From Auanema rhodensis (Eukaryota; Nematoda; Chromadorea; Rhabditida; Rhabditidae): a DNA stretch of 64,000 bases. The notes under the pieces are model-generated. The model was not told where the DNA came from, searched no databases, and worked only from the letters and a program-made list of their open reading frames with translations. The stretch spans positions 15,663,267-15,727,266 of the forward strand of contig OZ059898.1 in assembly GCA_964057225.1 (NCBI GenBank), written 5' to 3'. Below, in pieces: positions 36,701 to 47,952 of the stretch. A program made the position numbers and the translations under genes. The stretch's first letter is position 1. Each line of letters starts with the position of its first letter.

Positions 36701-39315
36701 CAAGAAATTCTGAACTTCATAAAGTAAGTTCCTGTTGTTGAGTTTATATATCGTTCTGTTTTGAAGACGTTGACTGCTTTAACTGAATGGAAAAACTTTC
36801 TCCGTGTAACCCCAGGAAGAACAGCTGAGCTTTGTGTCGCTCGAACATGGAGCAGGAATGGCGATCCATCGAAAATCCTCATGAAAGTAAAATTCCACGG
36901 AATACAGCGCGATGCTCTTACAATGGTTATTTTTTATCTATATATATTTAATTATGTCTTTCTTCCAGTATCATGGTGAGCAACTTGGCAAGGCTACTAT
37001 AACTGCGGCATCTTTCCGTAATGTAGATATTTTACCAACCATCGCTTTAAAGTATTTGACTTCATTTTTTAATATCATTCTTACTTACATAATTTTTTAA
37101 GTTTTCTATTCAATACTGTACAACAGTCTAGTCCTTTCAAGATTGAGCCTCTTGGACCTCAAGATGTGTTCCAATCAGGGTTCCAAATACACCGTCTCCT
37201 CTTAACTTATAAGTACACAGGTACGTGTTATTATTTTATTGGTTATATTTTCATTGTTCTGCTCTGTTAGTGACGAAAGCTTCCGGATTTTACTTCGTAC
37301 TTGGTGGACTTACGAGGTATTTGTATGAATCTCCGGTGGATTGTGTAAGATGTCAGGTTTTCACTTCCAACAAAGAATATGTAGGAGCTAGTGGAGTATA
37401 TCCGGAAAGAGTATGTCTTATCTCATGTTATATAACTCTTCCTTACTCTTCATATAGAATCCAGTTCACTTAGAAGCAGGAGAATATATCATTCAAGTTC
37501 AAGTTCGTCACCATGACCTCCAAGTTTTAGAAAACTTGCGTGATATTCCACTTCAGTATATAATCTGATTTTTTATATTTATATGTATCAAATTTCTTAT
37601 AGAGTTGTCATCAAACTTCCACAATCAATCAAGCTGGATCTTTTCAGAACTATTAAACAAGCTGTCACCGGTATGAAATCAGAGGTCGTTATCTGACTAT
37701 CATCGTGTTTTCAGAAACCAAAGAAACTATGAAGAAAACTATCCTCGGTCATGGAAAACAATTCTCTTTCTTCTACCGTAGTTTAGCTCCCGAGAAGTGA
37801 AACATTTTTGTTCTTAACTAAGTTAGAATTTATCTTTTCAGGTTCAAAGGATTGCCCGTACGTGCTGGATCTACGTTCTCCGGCAATTTGAAAGTTCTTA
37901 CTGAACCTAATGGCAGAGCGGTGCGCCTTATCAAATTATTAATTTGATTTTGTTAATTCCAGGTTGATGAAACTTCTTTTACCTATGTTGTGCCTGAGTT
38001 CTCTGAAAAATCCTCAGCCGGCTTATCTGAAGTAGTGATGAAAGAAAAACCCGAGAAGAAAACTTTGAAGCAACAAATGGATGGTATAGTTTATATACAA
38101 AATGCTTAAATTTCAAATTCTTATTTAGAGCGTCTTCGTGATATTCAAATTGTTTGGCTAGCAAACCTTACTGATGAAAAAGAAGCTGACCTGCTATACA
38201 ATGAACTTGTTGCCAAGTATCCAACACATTTGCCTCTTCTCTTAAGCAAACTTGATCAAATCTATAAGAAGAATGTATGGAGTTTGAATATTTCGAAGTT
38301 GACATTAGTTTTTAAGGTTCACAATGATTCTGATATGGCGCTTTTGAATCAGATTTGCGAACAGATAATGGATATTTGTAAGCCTACCGAAGTTCTTCAA
38401 TTCTTCGGATGCTGCAAGGAAGGTGTTGAAGATCAAGTCAATATAAAGAAGTACTGTATATCTTGTTTATTAAGTTAAAAAAATATTTTATCAGGGATAT
38501 GGAAAAAAGAAAAGAAGCTATCATTGGGTGTCTTCTTGTTAAAGCACATGTACTTGCTAACAATCATTTGAGAATCAGTACTTTGAATATACCACCAAGC
38601 TTCCGTGAAGCAAACATAATGGAACTTGCTTCAGCTTTCGTAAGTATAAAATTTAAAAAATACAGTAATTTTAATTTACAGCCTCCTGTTATTCAAAATG
38701 AGAATCAAGCTGCTGAAGCTAAATTTTTGAAGAATGATAAGGTTGAAACTGTTTCTTCCCTTGATGAGATTACTGACGAAACCCCAAAGAAAGAAGAGAA
38801 GCCTAATTCGGTTTCAGATGATAATACTGCTTCCGATCCCTCCAAAAAAGAGGATAAAACTGAAGGCGTTCGAGTAGCATTAAATTCATAATCAAATGAA
38901 ATTATTTCAATATATTCAGGTTACACGAGAAATGGTTGACTCTGCATATTTTGAATTATTGAAGTGGACCGGATCCGAGGATAATAAAGTAAGTTTCTTG
39001 TTGATTTGTTAAGTAAATGTTTTACTATAGGTTCTCTTCCTTTCTGCTAAACAAGCAATTGCTCATGAACACTTCGGCCGTGCCTTGAAGTTCCTACAAA
39101 AGGCTTCTGATGCCGCAAAATCGAAAGGAACACAAACCTGTAAAATTGACACAGCTGTTTCTGAAGTATGATAGTATATGTACAAATGGGTTCTGATCTG
39201 ATATACGTTTCAGATTTGTGACAACCTAGGATGGGTGCACATCAGCAATCTCATGAAAAATAAGGCATTGCACAAGAAAGCTGTAGCTTTCCGACCATTT
39301 CAATGTATTCAATAG
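33738..39315 (+). CDS. tpp-2: Tripeptidyl peptidase II
   Basis: A giant cytosolic subtilisin-type peptidase that removes tripeptides from N-termini of proteasome products. More than 25 short exons join in frame, from [16 protein letters not shown] to a stop at 39313-39315, giving over 1200 residues, in line with metazoan TPP2. The catalytic Asp is in GVLDTGVDP, the His in [13 protein letters not shown], the oxyanion Asn in [13 protein letters not shown] and the Ser in [12 protein letters not shown]; the long insert between Asp and His that marks TPP2 is present. The C-terminal half continues with the beta-rich central part, an acidic Lys/Glu-rich low-complexity stretch (about 38760-38870) and helical C-terminal repeats ([20 protein letters not shown]). 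The exon before the active serine is joined by an intron that begins with GC rather than GT (35525-35568). In worms TPP2 has been linked to fat storage; here that is only family knowledge. Confidence 0.95.
35525..35568 (+). other. Non-canonical GC-AG intron in TPP2
   Basis: Joining ...SSRGP plus AG to T-GCT-GAT (S-A-D) restores the conserved SSRGPSAD motif of TPP2. The removed 44 nt run from GCAACA to TTACAG. No GT donor near the junction keeps the frame and the motif, so a GC donor is the simplest reading. Confidence 0.75.
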
Positions 39316-39599
39316 TGTAAGCACGCCATGTCGATAAACTAGATGTATTATGAACAAATTTTTTAATTCTTACGGTTAACAAAGTTTTTAAATATTTTTT
39401 TTTGAAATTTTTCTTTCAACTGATCATCCTTAATACGGTATATAGAGACACCTTATTTAGTCATTTTTCTATTTCACGCCATACAAGGCTGAGTCAGATG
39501 TCACCATAACAGCGAAATGAAACAAAATCACCAAAATTTATTGGAATTCTGGTTCAGATGACATCAAGGCATTCAATATTAAAACGTAGTTGAATCAGA

Positions 39600-40660
39600 A
39601 TTCCTAAAAAATCTGTGAGCTTATGACTGTACCTACAATCTCTTTTGAGTCATGTAAATGTAAATGATTGTCGAGTTCTTTTTCCCGTTCGAGTTAGAAG
39701 AGTGGCACTTGAAACAGCTTAAAGAGTAAAGAAATCAAGGTGTTGACATAGCTTGTTCTATTACCTTTTCCAGACATAAGACCTTCAACAAACATTCCAA
39801 ACAGAGGTTAAGGGTAAACCATGTAAGATTGCAGAAGCCGAAGTCATCAAACGATCTAAGAGATCAAAAAAAACGTTGAAACTACATATTGTGAAAGTGA
39901 ATCATGAAAGGAAACACTTCGGAAAGCCTCTTCCGGCATTGGTTGATAGAATGCAACTTCAAGGGCTCCTCGAGAAGTTTCAATGATGAAATGGAGCAGC
40001 ATGGCATTTAATCATGATTAGTCATCGGAAATTAGAAGAAAACTGGGTGTGAGCTGATTCGTGTTTCCAATTTAGGTAAAATTATGATTCTATTAATCAT
40101 TTGTTGTAATTTTAACTGGATGAGCCTGTTCTTGATTTCTGTTCTACGTTCAGAAGACAATCAGAACACAAAAAAGGACTGAATATCATATAAAAGTGCC
40201 GATGACACATCATTATACTTTTAAATTTTTAAAAAACAAGTTTCAATGCTGTTGTAGTTTCTATGTTTACCATTAGAATCCGTAATGCGTCAATTGTGAC
40301 CACATTTTCTATCGACATCATCTAGAAGGGTTACAACAAGAAGCAGACAAGGACGGTTCTCCCGCACCTGATGTCATTGTCTTCACGTGGCCAGTTAGCC
40401 ACACCCTTACACTAGATGTTCTCTTTTTTAGGCGGTTGAAATTTGTAAACAAAAGAAATGAGGAGGTCGCTAATCACCTGAACACGTTCACAAGTAAACG
40501 AGATCGTGAAGAAATCTGAAAGACCAATTTTTTCGACAAGCCTTGAAACAGCTCAAGTAATCGCCCCTACGAATTAACCTACATTCCGCTGATCTTTGTT
40601 CATTGCTGCAAAGGGTGTTAAGCATTTCGCGATCGTTTGTGTGTTCCAACCAAAATTCTA
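39600..40660 (+). mobile_element. Decayed mariner-type transposase
   Basis: The region has no open frame, but fragments in changing frames match mariner transposase landmarks in the right order. Near 40117-40165 a DEPVLDFCSTFRRQSE stretch lines up with the DE(K)xFxxxxxxNRQND block that includes the second catalytic Asp. Near 40345-40435, KDGSPAP lines up with QQDGAPAH, and WPVSHTLTLDVLFF with WPxxSPDLNPLDyffW. After that FVNKRNEEVANHLNTF resembles the stretch after the last catalytic Asp, and IAAKGVKHF near 40610 resembles the C-terminal AxGGHIE region. Frames shift and stops interrupt throughout, so the copy is dead. I could not identify terminal inverted repeats with certainty. Confidence 0.55.
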
Positions 40661-42723
40661 AAGAACTTTCTTTACTTTCATTCTTTTAGAGAACGCTCAA
40701 ACTTTCACGTAAGTTTTGAGTCAAGTTGAGCAATGTTGTATATTTATGTGTATGAATAGTTAGGGACACCGTTGTTGTGGAATTATATGCCAAGAAAAGT
40801 AAATCTGATTGAGAAATATACAAGAATACCTGAAATTACGTTTGTATTTCGTTAAGTAAACATGGGCAGGAACGTGTAAAAAGGTTACAAGTTTGTAATT
40901 CAATTGGCAACTTGAAGAAATCTAAACCTATCGATTTCGTGATTTTTCAGAAAATAGTTGAACGGATGCCAACAAAATGGGTTGATTGAGCGAAAAAAAA
41001 ATCATTTTTACCTCAGTGAATGGGTGGTGCAGCTGTGTTTTTATATTAAATATAATTAGTCATATACATTCTTATGAAATCCAATATAGTTTCTAAATTC
41101 TGAGGTGTTTTTTTTGAGAGAAAATAGAAAAATCAGACTATGATTCGATATCAGAATACATTTTTTGCCAAATCAAAAAAAAACTATTAAACCTATGTTT
41201 GAATGAATTGAATTGGCTTTTCATTTTTTTGACCTAAGCTCACTCCTACACATAAACGATGTGTCATATCTGTCCAATGAATATGATCCAAACGAATTTC
41301 TCAGAATTCTTACCTTGGAGTTGTGAAATCAAGAAGTTTTTTTCCCTGCAGCTACACTACAGTACACGTGCGTAGTATACATGCTTAAAGGATAAATGTA
41401 AATAGGTGTTACTGACAAACTTCATACCAAATTGATAGAAGAAGCTTTCTAATTTCAAATACTGATAACAGGTTTTTCAATATTATCTCGGGCATTTACA
41501 TTAATTAGAATTTACATATGCGTAGGGCGTTGTCCATTATATGAAGGGTCTTCCGTTGACATGCTAGTTCACGTGCTCGATATGATTCATCAGAAGTATT
41601 CGAACAAGAGGGGGGGGGGGCAACGCCCCAAACAGAAAAAGGCTGGAAGTTCTATAAAAGGAAAGGGAGAATTCGACGATCAGCCAACAATTTTATATCT
41701 CACCTCTGAATGATTTCATTCACTTTGTCCGTGTAATTGAATCGAATATTTGATATTTGGCATCTGTTAAACACATATTCTATTGCCTGGCTTTAAGCAT
41801 TCCAATATAAGCTAACAATCTCTCTTTCGTTTCATTTTTCTTTTCCAAAACTTATTTTAATAGTCTTGATGTTCTAATTGTATGATTCACAAGAATAATG
41901 CTTTTCATACACTTCCCATTCTCGTTTTTCAATTTTTTTAAATAAAGAAAGTGAAGTGACGGCTATTTAATGGCATTAACTTCCATATGCATTAATCAAA
42001 ATATATTTTTTTTATTCACCCAATTCAAAATATGATATTTAGAACATATATTAGAAAAGAATTTCATCAACTTTCTATGAGACAAAATTTTAAATTACAG
42101 CATATTCGCTTCAAAAGTTTCAATAAAGAACTGTATCATCATTATTTTCATTTTTACTTTTTTTTTTGCCCTCTTGCCTATAATTCTTGTTTCGGAAAAT
42201 TTCCAAATAATTACTATCTGACGTTATGAGCTCCGCCTTCCATAGTTGGAGTCATTTTCTTGTGTTTTTCTTCTCTTTCAACGCCAGTTTAACAATTTTT
42301 CTCGAAATCTTCTATAATTAGAAAAGGTTATTCGTATTTCATGATAGTTCCATGAATTCTATTTTACTTTCTTCCGATTCCTAAAAATTCGTTTGTTTAT
42401 TATTATGAATGATCCGATCAATTAAACATCATTCGTATTTATACATGCAATTTATGAAATTGGCCTTTTTCTCTATTTCGAGATGCTTGTCATCTCAAAG
42501 TTATTGAAAATGTGCGATAAAACTCATAAAAGCAGCACAAATGTGTTGATTTTCGGCTGTAACTCCGCCTATTTGCGTCGAGACATGGTTTTTGATCAGT
42601 CATCATCCAACTTGTTCATTGCGAAGTTTTCATTTTGAACCTAAACATTCTACACATTTTCTCTTTGCTACTGTTCATTTCTGTAATCTATTTAATTTGA
42701 TTTCAAGCTGTTCTTTTCAGAAA
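40661..42723. other. Intergenic, upstream of small heat-shock gene
   Basis: No gene is supported. An imperfect inverted repeat (GCTCAAACTT...AAGTTTTGAGT, 40695-40720) lies just past the transposase remnant and could be a trace of its end. A run of 11 G lies at 41610-41620. The right part is presumably the promoter of the small heat-shock gene; I looked for clustered GAAnnTTC units and found no convincing heat-shock element. Confidence 0.4.
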
Positions 42724-45614
42724 ATGGCTGTTGCTATGCGTCGTTGGCACGATGATCTTCCTCTTCATCACCGACAATCGTCCTGGGGGCGCGATGACTG
42801 GATGAGCGATTGGAAAGATTGGCCCAAGGATTGGCCAAATCCAAAGGATATCATGGGCAAGGTAAGAGTTAAAGTTGTATTTTTGTCACATCAGACCCAG
42901 AAGAAACATGTAAATATCCGAATATTGATTCGGTTTTGGGTGTAATTTTCGTTTATGTTGCTAAATTTAGCAAAGTGCTGCCTGGAATTGTCGTATTTTC
43001 GATCTTGTTTTGTCATTCAGATTACGAAATCAATATTATTTTGCCATAGTTTGCTAGCACAACGATTCAGTAATCCGAAAAACGTTCTAAAAGGGTGGCG
43101 GAGATTGAGAAGGAAGTGAAAAAGTAATAAAGAGGAGTAAGAGAAGAATAATCATTTATCTACTTTCAACTAAATTTTCTACTTTTCTTCAACTTTTCAA
43201 TCGGTTTTTGTATTTCAAAACGACTTTCTGGAACCTTTCACATGTGTTTCATAAAGCATATAAAAAAATAAAACTGAAATACAGAGAGAGAGGAAAAGAA
43301 AAAAGAGAGAAACCCAGCATATTCATGCCCTGCAGCACATCAACAAACTCATTACGGTACAGGTGGCCAAATACGTCAATTTTTATGTATATTGATTAGT
43401 TCAGGTAGCTATTATATTCTCCGTAAAAATCATACCAACAGCCTTCTCTATCCATTCTCTTTCAGCCAGTCCTCATCTAGTAGTCATCATACCTCATTCA
43501 CGTATAGTTCTCAACTATCTATCTTCTCTCTTCCTCTCTTTATTCACTTGATTCACCTCTCTCTCTCTTTGTTTCTCTTCCTCTGTTGGAACTCCGCCTA
43601 TACCTCGTTATCGCTCGCTAAGTTAGCCATCCAGTTATTCTCTTTCTGTCCAAAGACAGTCAATTCATTGCAATTTAGAGCGAAGGATCTAAGCTAGACT
43701 ATATCCTCTTCGTGTTTTTCAACTATTTTCCAGAAAAAACTGCTTACTTTTGTTATTATTTGCACTGAAATTCCTAACATTTCCGAATTTTGACTCATCC
43801 TATTCAGAAAAATTCGAATAATTCAAATAATTCAAATAATTTTCTTAAATATGTTTTCTGTTTCAGTTTTGGAGTGACACCGACCACTGGTGGCGCGACT
43901 GGCCCTCCGATTGGCCACGTATGGATGCCGTCATGCCTCGCGTAAGTTTTCATTTCATATTTGGTAACTTGTGAAGATGAGTCGATGTCAACAATGACGT
44001 TGATGTACCGTTCCTCCTCAGTTCCAGGCTTCTAGTCTGTCGAGGAATAGGCCAAAATGGAAAAGGGGAGGAGTGAGGAAGAGGTTGATCGGAACAAACA
44101 AAGTTCTCAGCAGAAAATAGAAGCCAAAGAAAGAAGAGTCAGATACAAGTGAGGGAATGAGAATAGAACTGAGAATAAGTGAAAATCATTGAATACATCA
44201 TGTTTGCCACCTTTTAACGATAGAAGGAAGAACCAACAAGGCAAATATCGAAGCTCATACTCATTTTGCCCTTTCATGGGGAAAGCACATGCCGTTTTTT
44301 GCTCTTCTCAGACTAGATTTCATTTTCAATTTCTCAACAGCCCACGACATTCAAAACTTTTCCGGCTGTCGTTACCAGCGGCTTGATTTTTTTTATTTTT
44401 AGAGTTGTTAAACCATTTTGTACAGCAATTTCTTCCTATTTTTATTGAATACACCAAAAATGTCGTATGGAAATTCGATGAAAAACGCTTTATGTATATA
44501 TATTTTTTTATAATATCAGTCATGAAATGTTTCAAAAATATACAAGAAAATCATATAATCATACCGTAGTCAAAGAATGTTGTTCTTTTATTCCATTTCT
44601 TCTCTAAACAACACTATTCAACAACATTTTTCTTTCCCTTTTTTTCGTTTTGATCGACTAATATGAGCTGCTCTCAAGGTCAAACGCAGATTAAACACAG
44701 AAACTTTAATTGGTTTTATGGAATAATTAATGAAATTTTTGTTTTCTGAATTTCATTTAACACAACAACAATGTTTCAGATGACTTCCCAGTTAGATCGC
44801 ATTGACCGTAACTGGAGAGACGATCCATTCTGGATGGATATTTATCCCCGTTGGGCTGAACCTATTTTCAAGGTCTTTAGTCGGAAATCATTCAACTTTA
44901 ACCGCAACTTTATTTTTTAGGATGGAATCGATGTTCACTCATCTATCACTAATGATGATCGCCGTTTTGCTGTTGATATCGATTGTTACCAGTTTAGACC
45001 AGAAGAAATTCAGGTTAGGTTTTATTTAAAAGCTTTGCTTGGATTATTGGAATAAGAAGAAAATGGAAAAATGAATTATTACCAAATGTTATTGTCACAT
45101 GTCTCAACGAGCTATTCCAGGTAAAAACATTGGACGATACTCTGATCATCGAAGGTCGTCATGAAGACGTCAAAGATCGTGATAATTTCACAAAAATGTA
45201 CTTCATTCGTAAATACCAACTTCCTCAAGATCTGGAATTAAGTCAACTTTCCAGCTCTATTGATAACCGCGTAAGGATGCCTATCTCTTAATCTCTTTTG
45301 AACTTTTTTTTATCAAATATTATTGTCATAATGGAGGGTTTATATCTGAAATTTAGGGTCGTCTGAGCGTTGAAGCTCCAAGAAGAGCTCCATTAGCTGT
45401 CAACAGCAGAGAACGTGTAATCCCTATTGAAGGACCAAGTGGCCGCCGTACCGCTACCAGCACCAATACTTCTCCTCGTGGACGTCATGATTCCGGATAT
45501 TCGAGTCTGTTTTTCAAAAACATTAAAAATTACTTGGATGATATGAAAGACAAGATGCATCAAGCTGTTAAACCTTCAACCAAAAAGGGACCAGCCACTG
45601 AAACGGCACTGTAA
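42724..45614 (+). CDS. Small heat-shock protein, isoform with short tail
   Basis: Six exons (42724-42861, 43867-43941, 44780-44872, 44921-45013, 45121-45270, 45357-45614) encode 268 residues. The N-terminal arm is tryptophan- and Asp-rich (DDWMSDWKDWPKDWPNP, then DHWWRDWPSDWP). The alpha-crystallin domain follows: FAVDIDCYQFRPEEIQVKT, DTLIIEGRHED, FTKMYFIRKYQLPQDLE, then GRLSVEAPR, and an I-P-I motif (VIPIEG) of the kind that docks sHSP oligomers. The tail ends KKGPATETAL. Such proteins are ATP-independent chaperones; longer nematode members (HSP-25 and HSP-43 of C. elegans) sit at muscle attachments and epidermal junctions and this gene resembles those rather than the HSP-16 class. I cannot tell which of the two is the ortholog. 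The ATG is 3 nt after a tttcag acceptor. The last exon is one of several alternative ends (next entry). Confidence 0.9.
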
Positions 45615-45826
45615 ATCCTGTATCTCTGTCACATCTTCTACCCAAATACATGAACTCATTACGCAATACTTTAGAGATTTAGCCATTTCACTTACTATTT
45701 TCTTTCAAGTTTCTATTAATTATTTGATTATATTAAGCATATAAACTTAGTCAACTTCCAATATATTTTATTATAATTATAAATATTTTGTAAGAAATAA
45801 ATTATTTTACACAATTTTTTGTTCAG

Positions 45827-47090
45827 ACGGCTACTCTTCTCGTGGACAGACATCTCCAATTCATATTCAAACTGCTGCTGACGATCATCGTGGACGTGAA
45901 ATCCGTGTGGATACTAGCTACGGAAGCGGCCGTGATAGCTCTCGTGGAGGTGATTTCTCCGGTCGTAGTGATAATCGCGAATTCCGTGATCATCTGAGCC
46001 CTAACTCTCGTGATGGCTACACCACTTCCCACTCATACAGGTACAACAAACAACGTGTCAATGTGCTAGAGCAATGGTTTGAATTCATTTCAGTTATCAC
46101 CGTAGTGAATCAAGATCTCGCTTATCTCCACATGATGTGACAATTTCCAATGAAAATAGAGCTTATGGTAACAATAACAGTCCTCATCGTAATAACTTTG
46201 ATTCAAGATCAACTGATCATCACTCTGGTTAGTTTTAATTTTCAAATTTTAAACGTTTTTTTCTCAAAAAAAAAACAAAAATTTTCAATTTTTCTTTATT
46301 GTATCTTTGAAAACCGTCTCTTATTTTTTAATCAAACATTAGTTATTCAACAATCATCAGACGAGGCAAGGTCTCCAGCTCCTGGAATGTTCGAAGAGCT
46401 TCGTGACAAATTTGAAAAAGGTTCAGGTTTCGACGAATCAAAGTCTTGAGCACAACGCATACCACCTCAATCCCCTTCATATATCCTCACTTTGCCATAT
46501 AATTTGCTCATGAATCATTATAAATGATTTTTCAATGAACATTACCTTTGCACATTGCATGTAAATCAAGAAAACCATTGAAATTACAATGAATTTGCTA
46601 ACTCTGATCTCCCAACTAAATTCACAAACAGAAAACAAGACGAATATCAAATGAAAATAAATAGTTTCTTCAATTTACAGGATTCCGTTCTCAATCACGA
46701 GGACCTGAAGTTCGAGTTGATACTTCCCGTAGTGAGTCTCGTAATCGTGATCGAGATTATCACTCCAATGGATATTCCACCAATGAAAGTCGAAACGGTA
46801 CGTTAATTGGAAACAAAATTTTTGCAAAATGAAAGCAAAAAACAAACTTGAAGCCGTTTTAAAGTTTGAGTATGAGTTTGAGCTTCTAAAGATAAACGGT
46901 TTTATACATTAATACAAACATGAACATGTCCATCTTTCTCATAATAGTTGTAATTTCAGGATATCGTGTTGAATCTCCAGCTTCAACAACTACTGGAATC
47001 TTGAAGAATACTTCTGATTTACCACCCCGTGCTGAGTCTCGTTCTGAAAGCCTTCGTAGCGTTCAAATTCTCAGAAAGACCTTTGGTTAG
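45827..47090 (+). CDS. Alternative 3' exons of the small heat-shock gene
   Basis: Five exon-like blocks downstream of the first stop encode more Ser/Arg/Asp-rich tail and link by clean splice sites. Block 45827-46040 (GYSSRGQTSPIHIQTAADDH) joins 46094-46227, which then can join either 46343-46449 (ending FEKGSGFDESKS) or 46681-46797 plus 46960-47090 (ending SVQILRKTFG); both choices keep frame. Entry from the previous exon would use a donor inside it, most simply at GA/gtctgt near 45506, giving GYS-N-GYSSRG. The full version would be about 440 residues. These blocks have no start codon of their own and the repeat of the GYSSRG phrase at both sides of the skipped part supports their being the same gene. 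Transcript evidence is needed for the exact donor. Confidence 0.7.
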
Positions 47091-47952
47091 GCAGCTTTAA
47101 AGTAATGATTTCATTCATAACGACATCGAATGTGATTATAATTCTAACATAACATCACATTTATACACAATTCTTCATATATATTGGCTCAAAAAAAAGT
47201 TTTTAACTCAACTGTATTGTCTTTAAAACAAAAAAAACTTCCATTTCATTGGCCTTACACATCTTCGTCATCAACCTTTGTATTTCATTTTTACCTTGAA
47301 TGCTTTTATTATTTGGCTAGTCCAACTCATGCTTCTAGTTCTAGTTATTTGTCTGAGTATATACATTCATATGTTTTCTTTTTATTTTCAAAAATAAATT
47401 TTATTTGACGATGTACGAGACCAACTACTATTCTACAAATTCATCGTTTTTCTACAAGAAGAAACAGTCTATTTTATAATTTCAAAATACAAATCTATAT
47501 TTGAATATTTTGATTTGAACTAATAATTTAGAACAGACACTATATATACTACTGAACAGCACTATTTTCAGTTTGAAACACACTCAGAAGTCTAGTTAAT
47601 CAATTTGCGAAAAAGAGAGAGAGAGAGAGTTAGAAGAAATAGATTATTGACATGCTTCAGAAGTTCTTAATGGTTTCGAAGCAATTCTAGACGTTGTTTT
47701 AGGCAATAGCTAACGCCTAGGCCGGCAAGTGAAAGAGACAATATTGCAAAAAAGTGAATTTTACCACTGATAGAATATAAACTTTCATAGCAGCTTTCTC
47801 AGTACTTCATACCTCAGTCACTGTGAATTTCAGTTTGAAGAGAGTGTATGAATGTTTTTCGAAAGTAATTTACTACAATCTACTATGGATTACAAGAACT
47901 GCAGAGAGTTGAACGTTTTCAAAAAAAGCTTCAAGCAAAACCAAGTTAGAGA
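47091..47952. other. Intergenic between convergent genes
   Basis: Between the 3' ends of the heat-shock gene and the endophilin gene I see only AT-rich sequence, an aataaa at 47393-47398 suited to polyadenylation of the heat-shock transcript, and a short GA run (about 47614-47630). Confidence 0.4.

Noticed and set aside
41801-42723. Heat-shock elements upstream of the small heat-shock gene
   Set aside because: I looked for three or more alternating GAA/TTC units at 5-bp spacing and saw only single or misspaced pairs, so no element is claimed.
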